Source: Ariolimax columbianus
Taxonomy: Eukaryota > Mollusca > Gastropoda > Stylommatophora > Arionidae
Direction of reading: 5' to 3'
Assembly (NCBI GenBank): GCA_036924085.1
Contig: JAVGWX010000007.1
Span: 69,011,860 to 69,075,859, forward strand
DNA: 64,000 nt
Shown here: piece by piece, positions 44,757-54,490 of the stretch
How the letters are laid out: every line of letters starts with the position of its first letter
Position numbering within the stretch: position 1 is the stretch's first letter
Translations under genes and position numbers: made by a program
Notes under the pieces: model-generated
What the model saw: only the letters and a program-made list of their open reading frames with translations
What the model was told of the DNA's origin: nothing
Database searches by the model: none

Positions 44757-45190
44757 TGGTACCATAATGACATTTTAATTACAGCTTTCTTCCCACGATA
44801 CCATTAAGACATTTTAATTTGATCTTCCTTCACATGACACCATAATGACATTTTAATTTGATCTTCCTTCACATGACACCATAATGACATTTTTATTTGA
44901 TCTTCCTTCACATGACACCATAAAGACATTTTAATGTGACCTTCCTTCACATGACACCATAAAGACATTTTAATGTGACCTTCCTTCACATGACACCATA
45001 AAGACATTTTAATTTGACCTTCCTTCACATGACACCATAATGACATTTTAATGTGACCTTCCTTCACATGACACCATAATGACATTTTAATTTGACCTTC
45101 CTTCACATGACACCATAATGACATTTTAATGTGACCTTCCTTCCCATGACACCATAAAGACATTTTAATTGAATCTTCCATCTGATGATG
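44757..45190. repeat. 39-bp minisatellite
   Basis: GACATTTTAATTTGATCTTC CTTCACATGACACCATAAT, exact 39-bp spacing, about 11 copies. A 125-codon minus frame reads a 13-residue repeat (IKMSLWCHVKEGQ). Unrelated in sequence to the 39-bp array at 12165. Judged an artefact. Confidence 0.93.
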
Positions 45191-45439
45191 CCATTATAAT
45201 GTTTTGCTTGAGTTTTTCTTCACAAATTACTAACAGGAAATAGTTCTAGCGAGAGTTTCACATTTTGAGACTCTTCAAACTGGAGATAATTTGCTGAAAA
45301 TGTTATATAAATAACGTAAAGTTGTACCATATCAAACAGTGTCGTCGGAAATGAAGTGTTAGAGACTTTAAAATGGGATTTGAGATGTCAAGTTCCCTTT
45401 CTCGGTGCAATGCCTTTTCATTCTGTAATTTCTGTAAGT
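45191..45439. other. unassigned DNA
   Basis: Nothing recognised. Confidence 0.4.
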
Positions 45440-45548
45440 TTGATGCTTGTTTACAACTAGGTAGACAATAGCGTTCCACGCAAACTCTTTCTCGTTACTA
45501 CGATAAGCAAACGTTCTACCACTCAGGCCCTCAAATGCGTATTGATAA
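45440..45548 (-). mobile_element. SINE fragment (tRNA-like head), minus strand
   Basis: Reverse complement contains GCCTGAGTGGTAGAACGTTT (A-box region) and ends CTACCTAGTTGTAAACAAGC, the start of the family body. The B box is eroded. Confidence 0.5.
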
Positions 45549-46739
45549 AAAGAAATGACTACTCATTACACTCATTTTGCAGGGGCGTGAGAAAAGTGAA
45601 GCGTCATGAGTTATTCTTTCAGTAACGTTACATTATACCATGGTTTCACTCTGCATCTTCACGTATTTCATATACTTCGAGTTGCGACGGTCGGTTCATG
45701 ATGGCAATTTACTTTCAGTGATCCCTGGGTTCTTCGCTGGAGCTATGGAGTTGTGCTTTGTGTGATGCTCTCGGATACCTTTCTCCGGATAGAGACCGAG
45801 CTATATAGGGAGGCCCGAGGCAACGAAATCGAGACCTCACCTTTAAACCTTTAACCCTTTTTTAGAATTAAGAGACGTGAACCTTTCCCCACAGCTGTGT
45901 GAACTGGAGATGACCGAGAATAGGTCTCGAATGCGATCCCGCTGCTGCGAGACACAAGTGAATTCGTATCGCTCTTCTAATCTTTCGTAAATGAACAAGT
46001 AGACCTTTATAAATATCATTCTAACATTTCAAAAGGATTTCAACATGCTACCCACGAGATTACAGTAGTTGTCTCCAAATAACTTTCCAGAAGATTCGAT
46101 ACGACTTCCCGATAATATAATTTAAAACTCAATTTCCATCGCGATTGATGATACTTCTGAACCGCTTGCATTGAAGAGCCCGCGAATCAGATCAGCAATC
46201 AATATACCTTACATGATTTTTCGCCTCGCCAGGCCTCAGAAATTTCTCACGAAGTTACGCGGTATCATCTGTTTCTGATCGATATCCTTACAGACGTTTT
46301 TCATTCCCCACAGAGAATCCATGGCAATCTTTTACTTACTTCCCTTGATTTGCTATAAAATAGCAGCGGGCAGAAATGTGTCACTAGTGATATGCTCTTA
46401 TGTTATTACATGGCAACACTAAAGACAAGGCAAAGACAATTAGTTGTGGTGATATGATGTTGTTAAATGGTCCAATATTTGGACCATCTAAAGGGTCGGG
46501 GGTGTGTTATTGTTTTGGAATAGGGAAAAAAACTACACCGACGAAATGCACCAATTGCTGCACAAGTAGAGAAGACACAGAAGGAAGATTGGAATACATG
46601 ACTGGGTATATTTTAAAGTCAAGATAGCAGAGAAATGATCAATTTAGGTTGAGGTTGAACAATATATTTTGCTTGTGTCACATTATGCATCCAGAATAAT
46701 ATCATTGCAATCCTGTAAAGCGTATTCAATAACAATATG
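45549..46739. other. unassigned DNA, about 1.2 kb
   Basis: 45738-45785 resembles 4372-4425. A frame at 46400-46627 (75 codons, several Cys, CTNCCTSREDTEGRLEY) is unrecognised. A possible degraded minus SINE head lies near 45940. Confidence 0.4.
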
Positions 46740-47350
46740 AAATTGAATTATATTTGATAATTTGTCTTCTTATTATTTCTTCTTTTCTCTTACTGTAATT
46801 GCCTCTTGCGTCGCAGAAAAGAGGTATGCATAGACTTTTGGTTTGCGCTAGGTGAGAGGTTTGTGTAGTCGACAAGTTGCACTTTTGAAGTGTTACCTTG
46901 ATCCCCTCTATCCGACGTTCTCGTGGCCTACCTCTTGCTCTAGAACCTGATACCTTCATGTAGTATGGTTTAGCTGCAGGTTGTTCATAGTGCATGCTTG
47001 TGATACCTTCACGTAGTATGATTTAGTTGCAGGTTGTTCATAGTGCATGCTTGTGATACCTTCACGTAGTATGATTTAGTTGCAGGTTGTTCATAGTGCA
47101 TGCTTGTGATACCTTCATGTAGTATGATTTAGTTGCAGGTTGTTCATAGTGCATGCTTGTGATACCTTCATGTAGTATGATTTAGTTGCAGGTTGTTCAT
47201 AGTGCATGCTTGTGATACCTTATTGTAGTATGATTTAGCTGCATGTTGTTCATAGTACATTCTTGTCAAATGACCAAACCACTTTACTCTCTGTGCTTCA
47301 ATATTGAAGTCAACCGGTGTAGTCCCCACCATATTCCTAAGCGTACTGTT
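46740..47350 (-). pseudogene. LINE ORF2 C-terminus with internal 53-bp amplification
   Basis: From 47345 on the minus strand the translation runs STLRNMVGTTPVDFNIEAQR, VKWFGHLTRMYYEQHAAKSY YNKVS. After the 53-bp array it resumes MHYEQPAAKPYYMKVSGSRA, GRPRERRIEGIKVTLQKCNL and HLAQTKSLC. The WFGH and RARGRPRERR blocks are the usual C-terminal signature of RTE/CR1-type LINE proteins. The reverse transcriptase is absent, and the 5' limit abuts the SINE at 47351. Inactive. Confidence 0.8.
46985..47250. repeat. 53-bp tandem repeat derived from LINE coding sequence
   Basis: GTAGTATGATTTAGTTGCAG GTTGTTCATAGTGCATGCTTGTGATACCTTC in five to six copies, GTGCATGC recurring every 53 bases (46990, 47043, 47096). 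Each unit is the minus-strand codons for YEQPAAKSYYMKVS, so the unit is a segment of the surrounding LINE. 53 is not a multiple of three, so the expansion also destroyed the frame. Confidence 0.9.
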
Positions 47351-47585
47351 GTGGAGCCGCTTAGCGCAGTGATTAGCGCGCTGGCTTCTCATCTGAGTGG
47401 TTCTGGGCTCATTCTCCAGTTGAGGCCGTAATGTTTTTTCAGACCGCAATTGCTCCTGGGTAGACCCAGCCTTAAATGGGTACAGGTTCAGTCTGGGAAG
47501 TAAAAGCGGCGAGGGAGAGGAGATGGCTACCGCCCTCATATAGCAGAGCCTTTGAAATGTGAGTTCGCTAACACCTTCCCCATCC
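47351..47585 (+). mobile_element. tRNA-headed SINE (second head type)
   Basis: GCCGCTTAGCGCAGTGATTA GCGCG is a good A-box region, and GAGTGGTTCTGGGCTCATTC TCC a degraded B box, with tRNA-like spacing. The body CCCAGCCTTAAATGGGTACA then CGGCGAGGGAGAGGAGATGG CTACC is related to the other SINEs. The tail is CTAACACCTTCCCCATCCC. Confidence 0.7.
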
Positions 47586-47668
47586 CAAAAAGGACAAGGA
47601 AAAACTACAAGCCATATTAGAATCGTGAACTGCAGAAAGCTGAGGATGAAGTCTCAAATGCTAGGAAC

Positions 47669-47905
47669 ATGGCAGAGATAGAGCAATCTCTGGAAGCCAA
47701 TATCGCCCTCAAGGCCATCATTGCGAAATACAAAAGAACACTGAACCAAATAACAAGAGACAGCTGGAAAAACAAAACAGAAAGCCTTAGTTTAGACAAG
47801 GAAGGGAACAAACTATGGAATTTAGTCAGAGCAATGAATGAACATATTACCATCAAGCAGGGCGACAACATGCTTACCGGGAAAAAGCAGCAAACGCCTT
47901 TATAG
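47669..47905 (+). pseudogene. LINE copy 1: pre-RT linker
   Basis: A 78-codon piece, rich in Lys/Glu and Asn (KRTLNQITRDSWKNKTESLS, NKLWNLVRAMNEH), of the kind found between endonuclease and reverse transcriptase in I-type LINEs. Coding continues in another frame as AANAFIEHYARANHIDVPTD up to the RT start at 48013. The endonuclease itself is absent. Confidence 0.6.
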
Positions 47906-48012
47906 AACATTATGCCAGAGCAAACCACATTGATGTCCCTACAGACAGGCATACATACATTAGTGAAGAACAAAAGAGCCACGACAACATCAAGATTGCA
48001 CCAGAGGAGCAC

Positions 48013-48774
48013 ATGATGGCAAAACTAACAATGAATGAAATAGAGGAGACCATGAGAACTTTAAAGAAAAAGAAATCGCCCGGAAAAGATGGGGTAACAA
48101 ACGAAATGCTGATAATGTTGGGCCAAACAGCAAAGAGGAAGTTACTATCAGTCCTGAACCAAAGCTGGAAAAGGGGAATTGTACCGCAGGCATGGATAGA
48201 TGCTGTACTTATACCCGTACCAAAGAAAGAAAAAGATAGAACAGATCCAAATGGATACAGGCCCATCAGTCTACTTAGCTGTGTAGGCAAACTGATGGAG
48301 CGCATGATAAACACCAGACTGATGTGGCACCTGGAAGAAAAACACATATTAATTCCACAGCAAGCAGGATTTAGACAACAAAGATCCACTGAGGACCAGA
48401 TCACTCTCATAGCACAGGAAATAGAGGATGCTTACCAAGAGAAAAAGCATACAGAAGCGGTTTGGGGGGATCTAGAGAAGACATTTGACAAGGTGTGGAA
48501 AGAGGGACTTAAAGTCAAGCTACGAAGAAGTAAAGTATCTGGAAAAATGTACAGATGGATCAGCCACTACCTCGAAAACAGAACAGCCAGAGTTCAAGTA
48601 CAAGGACAGATGAGGAAAAAGGTGACACTGGAGCAAGGAGTACACCAAGGGGGGGGGGGAAGGGGTACTGTCACCCACACTTTTCCTGGTATATATAAAC
48701 AACATCACAGAGAATATACCAAGAAGAGTCCACAGCTCCATGTTTGCAGACGAGCTGGCTATGTGGACCTCTGA
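48013..48774 (+). pseudogene. LINE copy 1: reverse transcriptase, N-terminal and palm part
   Basis: Contains KKKSPGKDGVTNEMLIML, DPNGYRPISLLSCVGKLMER, QQAGFRQQRSTEDQITLIAQ and DLEKTFDKVWKEGLKVK, with the first catalytic Asp present. At EQGVHQGG a G run causes a frameshift. In the next frame the palm continues LSPTLFLVYINNITENIPRR and then FADELAMW, so the second aspartate of the YADD/FADD motif reads Glu. Catalytically suspect as well as frameshifted. Confidence 0.85.
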
Positions 48775-48831
48775 AAAAAATCTCACCATAGCAAGCAATC
48801 GGATGCAGCAAGCCCTAGCATCGTTGGAGGA

Positions 48832-49242
48832 GTGGGCGAACTGGTCAAATTAAACGAGGAAAAAACAACACATACGATATTCTCGCTTTCAAATAAACCA
48901 CAGAACACCAAATTAAGTCTTAACGGCAAATATCTGCGGCCAAACGACAACACAAACTACCTGGGAGTCACATTTGATCGGCGCATGACATGGAAAAGTC
49001 AGATCGAGAGAAACCGAATGAGAGCCAGACAAAGAATGGCAATCATGAGGAAACTTGCTGGCACAAGCTGGGGAGCAGACGAAAGAATACTAAAGAAACT
49101 GTACACTGGAAGAATGAGACCAGTTCTCGAGTATGGCATTGTGGCATGGACAGCAGCAGCAAAGGCGAACTTTGATAAAATTAGCAAACTTCAAAACCAA
49201 GCCATGAGAAGGCATGAAGTCAACGCCAAGTGTAGAGCTTGA
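48832..49242 (+). pseudogene. LINE copy 1: RT thumb and connector
   Basis: 136 codons with NYLGVTFDRRMTWKSQIERN, AGTSWGADERILKKLYTG and RPVLEYGIVAWTAAAKANFD, the usual post-palm segment. Ends after QNQAMRRHEVNAKC because of a deletion of about 10 bases relative to copy 2 (AMRVITGGMKSTPIVELE). Coding carries on in the frame at 49214-49546 to the RNase H. Confidence 0.82.
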
Positions 49243-49520
49243 AAAGATTACAAATCTGCAATCCATGACCGACAGAAAAGACTGCAGAGCCCAACAGCAA
49301 GCAGAGAAACTAAGAAGACTGACATACCATCCAATGCATCAGAGACTAAATAGATTTGGAAATGGGAAACTAAAGCGCAGAAACTTTGTAGAAATAGCCA
49401 AAGCAAAGATGAGCGAAGACCCTATGAACACCGTAACAACACCAAAGCCCATCCATACTGTACGCAAGCCCACCTGGAAACAGCATATCATTCCGGAGGT
49501 GGTAGAAAATATACCAGGTA

Positions 49521-50384
49521 TTGGAAACAAGAACAGCCAGACTTAAAAAAGAAAGAAGAGACATAACCCTGAGGTACATAACGGAAAACTACCCAAGCAT
49601 GGACTGGACCCATGCATACACCGATGGTTCTGTAACAAACACAACACAGAACAGAGGGGCAGGGGTATTCCTGAGCCTACCAAATGGTAGAAAAATAACA
49701 CTGTCAGTGGCAACTGGAAAATTCTCAAGCAATGTTAGAGCGGAGGCAGATGCACTGAGGGCTGCAGTAGAAGCAATGATGACAGGCGAAAGCAAAGAAA
49801 GCCAGATAGTCCTGTTTACAGATGCCCTGGCCGTAGTTACAGCACTAAAAAGCCAGAAAAATACTGAACTTAATGATTTAAGAGCAGTACTCTGTCAACT
49901 TTGCCAGCAGTCCGCACCAAAAAGAGTAGTGGTACAGTGGGTTCCATCCCACTGTAACATCCAAGGCAATGAGGAGGCAGACAGACTAGCAAAAGAAGGT
50001 GCACGACTACCACAACCAGACTCTAGTGTGACCTACGAAGAGTCCAAAAGGCTTATTAGGACCAGATACATGGCCAAATGGGAAAAAGAACATACTGGCT
50101 ACACAATACATGATGCCTATTACCAGTTGAACAGAAGAGAGCAGGTCGTGGTCTTCAGACTCAACACAGGCCACAACAGACTGAGGTACCACCTATTTAA
50201 TAAACTGAAGATAGGTGGCACTAACGAATGCACTTGTGGTACAGTGCAAAACTGGGCGATATACGAGGACCAGAGAAAGCACATGTGGCCATCACCAGTG
50301 GCAACACTAGACAAGCTCTATGGTAGTGTCGACAGCCTCAGGATGACCGCTGCTTTCTTCGAACAAATACAGGTTGACGTCTGA
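49521..50384 (+). CDS. LINE copy 1: RNase H domain and C-terminal tail
   Basis: 287 codons without interruption. RNase H fold at about residues 30-160 with the full acidic set: Asp35 (AYTDGS), Glu74 (RAEADAL), Asp100 (LFTDAL), His143 (WVPSHCN) and Asp153 (NEEADRLAKEGA). RNase H in these LINEs removes RNA from the RNA/cDNA hybrid. The tail has VVFRLNTGHNRLRYHLFNKL and CTCGT, but about 27-30 bases are missing compared with copy 3, so the His and last Cys of the C-x-C...H-x4-C finger are gone. It ends FFEQIQVDV just before the GAA tail. Belongs to a broken element; no independent gene is implied. Confidence 0.85.
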   Translation: METRTARLKKERRDITLRYITENYPSMDWTHAYTDGSVTNTTQNRGAGVFLSLPNGRKITLSVATGKFSSNVRAEADALRAAVEAMMTGESKESQIVLFTDALAVVTALKSQKNTELNDLRAVLCQLCQQSAPKRVVVQWVPSHCNIQGNEEADRLAKEGARLPQPDSSVTYEESKRLIRTRYMAKWEKEHTGYTIHDAYYQLNRREQVVVFRLNTGHNRLRYHLFNKLKIGGTNECTCGTVQNWAIYEDQRKHMWPSPVATLDKLYGSVDSLRMTAAFFEQIQVDV

Positions 50385-50391
50385 CAGCGTA

Positions 50392-50422
50392 CGAAGAAGA
50401 AGAAGAAGAAGAAGAAGAAGAA
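50392..50422. repeat. (GAA)n 3' tail of LINE copy 1
   Basis: CGTACGAAGAAGAAGAAG... about eight to nine units immediately after the LINE stop. The same CGTACGAAGAAG junction occurs in the minus copies 2-4. Confidence 0.9.
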
Positions 50423-50580
50423 TAAATATATTCATCTGGGTAGAAATATATACATCTGGGCAGTAATATAGACATCTGGGTAGTAATATTTACATCTGGG
50501 TAGAAATATACACATGTGTAATATATATAGACATATGGGTAGTAATATAGACATCTGATTGGAGATACGGGTTTGTGAAT
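50423..50580. repeat. 20-bp tandem repeat
   Basis: ACATCTGGGTAGTAATATAG with about seven copies, directly abutting the LINE tail. Confidence 0.85.
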
Positions 50581-50744
50581 ATGTCTAAAATTCACACCAA
50601 TAACTTACTTTAGAGACAACCATGATAAATTAAATCCACAAATTCAACTCTTTAAAAAATAACAGAGAAAGCATTTTGCATTAGCTGCCATTCCAATGAA
50701 GACAAAGAAAACGCAGTTTACGGTAGAGTTCAATTAATGTCACC

Positions 50745-51322
50745 CCAGGTGACTAGTTTACCTTCCATAATTGCGATATTTATTCTGGTTGGTAGAGAAA
50801 TAACTGAGTGACATAATATGACAAAGGAGCTTTACAGGTGACAAGTTTACCTTCCATAATGACGTTATTTGGAATAATCTTCTGGTTGGTAGAGAAATAA
50901 CTGAGTGACATAATATGACAAAGGAGCTTTACAGGTGACGAGTTTACCTTCCATAATGACGTTATTTGGAATAATCTTCTGGTTGGTAGAGAAATAACTG
51001 AGTGACATAATATGACAAAGGAGCTTTACAGGTGACAAGTTTACCTTCCATAATGACGTTATTTGGAATAATCTTCTGGTTGGTAGAGAAATAACTGAGT
51101 GACATAATATGACAAAGGAGCTTTACAGGGGACAAATTTACCTTCCATAATGATGATATTTGGAATAATCTTCTGGTTGGTAGAGAAATAACTGAGTGAC
51201 ATAATATGACAAAGGAGCTTTACAGGTGACAAGTTTACCTTCCATAATGACGTTATTTGGAATAATCTTCTGGTTGGTAGAGAAATAACTGAGTGACATA
51301 ATATGACAAAGGAGCTAACGAT
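50745..51322. repeat. 97-bp tandem repeat
   Basis: GGAGCTTTACAGGTGACAAG recurs at 50826, 50923 and so on with 97-bp spacing, about six copies, very homogeneous. The unit includes CTGGTTGGTAGAGAAATAAC. Ends 10-15 bases before LINE copy 2. A 89-codon minus frame across it is an artefact. Confidence 0.93.
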
Positions 51323-52962
51323 CTTCAACTACCTTCTTCTTCTCCTTCTTCTTCTTCTTCTTCTTCGTACGCAGTCAGACAGTAACCATTATTTTTTCGA
51401 AAAAGCGGCGGTCATCCTAAGGCTGTCGTCACTGCCATAGAGCTTGTCTTGTGGTTCCACTGGTGATGGCCACATCTGCTCTCTTTGATCCTCGTATGTC
51501 GGGCAGTTCTGCAGCAGATGCTTAGCGGTCATTTTACCGGTACCACACGGGCATTCGTCGGTACCACCTATCTTCAATTTGTTGAATAGGTGGTACCTCA
51601 GTCAATTGTGGCCAGTGCGAAGTCTGAAGACAACGACCTGCTCTCTTCTGTTCAACTGGTAATAGGCATCGTTTTTGGTGTGGCCCGTATGTTCAGTTTC
51701 CCATTTGGTCATGTATCTGGCTTTAATAAGCCGTTTTGACTCTTCGTACGTCATACTAGTATCTGTTTGTGGTAGTCTTGCACCTTCTTTTGCCAGTCTG
51801 TCTGCCTCCTCGTTGCCTTGGATGTTGCAGTGTGATGGGACCCACTGTACCACTACCCTTTTTGGTGCGGACTGCTGGCATAGTTGACAGAGTACTGCTC
51901 TTAAGTCATTAAGCTCAGTGTTTTTCTGGCTTTTTAGCGCTGTGACTACGGCCAGAGCATCTGTAAGCAGGACTGTATGGCTTTCATTTTCTTTATGTGT
52001 CACCATTTCTTCCACTGCCGCCCTCAGTGCCTCTGCCTCCGCTTTGAAATTGCTTGTGTACTTACCAGTAGCGAATGACAGTGTTATTTTTCTGCCATTT
52101 GGTAGGTTCAGGAATGCTCCTGCTCCTCCGTTCTGTGTAGTGTTTGTTACAGAACCGTCGGTGTATGCATGGGTCCAGTCCATGCTTGGGTAGTTTTTCG
52201 ATATAAAGCTTAGGGTAGTATCTCTCCTTTCTTTTTCAGTCTGGCAGTTTTTGTTTCCAATACTTGGTATATTTTCTACTACCTCTGGAATTATATCCTG
52301 CCTCCAGGTAGGTTTTCGTACAGTATTGATGGGCTTTGGTGTTGTTAGTGCGTTTATGGGATCTTCGTGCATCTTTGCTTTGGCTATTTCTGCAAAGTTT
52401 CTCCGCATTAGTTTCCCATTTCCCAAATTGTTTAGTCTCTGGTGCATTTGATGGTCAGTCAGTCTTCGGAGTTTCTCTGACTGCAGCTGGGCTCTGCAGT
52501 CTCTTCTATCGGTCATGGATTGCAGTTTTGTGATCTTTTCAAGTTCTACAATTGGCGTTGACTTCATGCCTCCTGTTATAACTCTCATGGCTTGGTTTTG
52601 AAGTTTGCTAACTCTATCGAAGTTCGCTTTTGCTGCTGTTGTCCATGACGCAATGCCACACTCGAGAACTGGTCTCACTCTTCCAGTGTACAGTTTCTTT
52701 AGTATAATTTCGTCTGCTCCCTAGCTTGTGCCAGCAAGTTTCCTCATGATTGCCATTCTTTGTCTGACTCTCATTCGGTTTCTCTCGATCTGACTTTTCC
52801 ATGTCATGCGCCGATCAAATGTGACTCCCAGATAGTTTGGGTTGTCGTTTGGCTGCAGGAATTTGCCATTTAGACTTAATTTGGTGTTTTGGGGTTTGAT
52901 TGAAAGCGAGAATATTGTACATGTGGTTTTCTTCTCGTTTATTTTGACCAGCTTCAACTACC
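51323..52962 (-). mobile_element. RNase H LINE, copy 2, with TSD
   Basis: Bounded by the 11-bp duplication CTTCAACTACC (51323-51333 and 52952-52962). The insert (51334-52951) starts at LVKINEKKT of the RT connector, so it is 5'-truncated, and ends in an interrupted (GAA)n tail (reading TTCTTCTTCTCC on the plus strand). Confidence 0.92.
51389..52951 (-). pseudogene. LINE copy 2: RT connector, RNase H and finger
   Basis: Three minus frames joined by point changes. First (52721-52951), NYLGVTFDRRMTWKSQIERN, ending at a TGG-to-TAG nonsense codon in GTSWGADE. Second (51602-52678, 358 codons), RPVLECGIASWTTAAKANFD, then RNase H with AYTDGS, FKAEAEAL, LLTDAL and NEEADRLAKEGA, all acidic residues kept. 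It stops at a TGA in GHNRLR. Third (51389-51577), IGGTDECPCGTGKMTAKHLL QNCPTY, a complete C-x-C ... H-x4-C finger, ending DSLRMTAAFSKK. Only two or three lesions separate it from an open frame over the retained length. Confidence 0.87.
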
Positions 52963-53837
52963 GAATCCTATAATTCTGTCTTACTCATGTTACATTTCCA
53001 AATCTCTTTTCTGTTTGATCTAATCCGCGATTTTATGTTGGTCAAACATATGTACACAATCCGGATTTGTTGATCTTTCTGAAATAGACATGCTATGAAC
53101 GTTGACATTCTGATGTTTCCCTAAGATTTCTTGAAAACGGGTCTAGTTGTTTTATGTTGGAAATCATTTCTCTTTTTATAAAATAATGTTCAGACTGCAT
53201 TTGTTTCTTTTTTGTATTCATACTGACACAAATATAAAATAAACACTGTAATAAGCGCTGGAACTAAGGAAACCTGTCGTTCCATGAGACGACCTGCCTA
53301 GCTAGAAGAAGAGAAATATTTGCGAATACGGACAACTGAACAAGCGATTCCGCTTAAGCTTAAGGGGAACTATCCTGTCACACGCAACCATTCAAAACAT
53401 GCGGCAGTAAATCAACCTTAAATGCCTTTTGGCCTGATCTGGACTTTCTTCGCAGTTGATCAACCATGCAGACCGTTCAAACATGGAGGTTACTTCCAAC
53501 CTTTGGGTGATAAATGATATAGAGGGATTGTTAGATGGATCTGAACTAAAACAAAGGCCCAGATCGATAGATCCAGCACAAGAAAGGAATTATCCAGAGC
53601 ATGTCATCCCGCTTCATGTTGGCGAGAACAAGGTGGCAAACACACAAATCAGCATAAAAAGAATATCACCGAAATGAATGAGTTTCTGAGCACCAGTTAC
53701 AGAGCGCTGGTCCTGCACGGCAGATATACTGGATTCGATCATCGTTTTTTTTGGTGGTGGAATCCACTCGCATTCGATTCAATTGAACTCTTCACCAGGT
53801 TACAGTGCCATGCCGTGCATCCCGAAACGTACTTGAA
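52963..53837. other. unassigned DNA
   Basis: A frame at 53456-53677 (73 codons) has no recognisable domain. No element or array seen. Confidence 0.4.
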
Positions 53838-54255
53838 AAATGGACCAAGGTTCTCCGCGCTGTAGTGCAGAGTGTGGCATCTCAGTAATATCATCAGTAT
53901 GGACCAGGGTTCTCCGTGCTGTAGTGCAGAGCGTGGCATCTCAGTAATATCATCAGTATGGACCACGGTTCTCCACGCTGTAGTGCAGAGCGTGGTATCT
54001 CAGTAATATCATCAGTATGGACCAGGGTTCTCCAAGATGTAGTGCAGTGCGTGGCATCTCAGTAATATCACCAGGATGGACCACGGTTATCCACGCTGTA
54101 GTGCAGAGCGCCGCATCTCAGTAATATCACCAGTATATGGACCAGGGTTTTCCACGCTGTAGTGCAGAGCGCGGCATCTTAGTAATATCACCAGTATGTG
54201 GATAAGGGTTCTCCGCGCTGTAGTGCAGTGCGCGGCATCTCTGTAATATCACCAG
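53838..54255. repeat. 59-bp minisatellite (second, unrelated)
   Basis: GTATGGACCAGGGTTCTCCG followed by CGCTGTAGTGCAGAGCGTGG, spacing 59 (53897, 53956), about seven copies. Sequence is unrelated to the 59-bp satellite at 32860 despite the equal period. Later copies gain 1-2 bases. Confidence 0.92.
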
Positions 54256-54359
54256 TGTATAGATTACAGTGCCTATCCCCACCTCGTTGGTCAGATCTTT
54301 TTGTCGTTCCCTATTTCCTAGAATGGGAGGAGAGGGTATTGATCAGTATGTTTAACCCA

Positions 54360-54490
54360 ATCCCCATTACAATACGTTCCAGTAGACCCAGTTTAAAATT
54401 GATACATGAGTTACAGTTATGGACGGAAAAACAGCGAGAAAGGATATTGGTCAGTAAACACCATTAACAAAATTCATCCCTGGCATCACT
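54360..54490 (+). mobile_element. SINE body fragment
   Basis: CCAGTAGACCCAGTTTAAAA TTGATACATGAGTTACAG and ACAGCGAGAAAGGATATTGG TCAG follow the SINE body order. The head upstream (54260-54360) is unclear. Confidence 0.5.

Larger units (their letters stand above)
47586..50425 (+). mobile_element. I/Nimb-type LINE with RNase H, copy 1 (longest)
   Basis: A 5'-truncated copy covering the linker, reverse transcriptase, connector, RNase H and C-terminal finger, ending in a (GAA)n tail at about 50393-50422. Coding continues through at least four frames because of indels, notably a run of nine Gs at about 48651-48659. TSDs could not be resolved. Presence of RNase H places it among I, Nimb or Ingi-like clades; assignment to one is inference. 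Three shorter minus-strand relatives lie at 51334, 56444 and 57767. Confidence 0.88.

Noticed and set aside
32860..54255. Relationship between the two 59-bp satellites (and the two 39-, 48- and 20-bp ones)
   Set aside because: Periods agree but unit sequences do not align; treated as coincidence.
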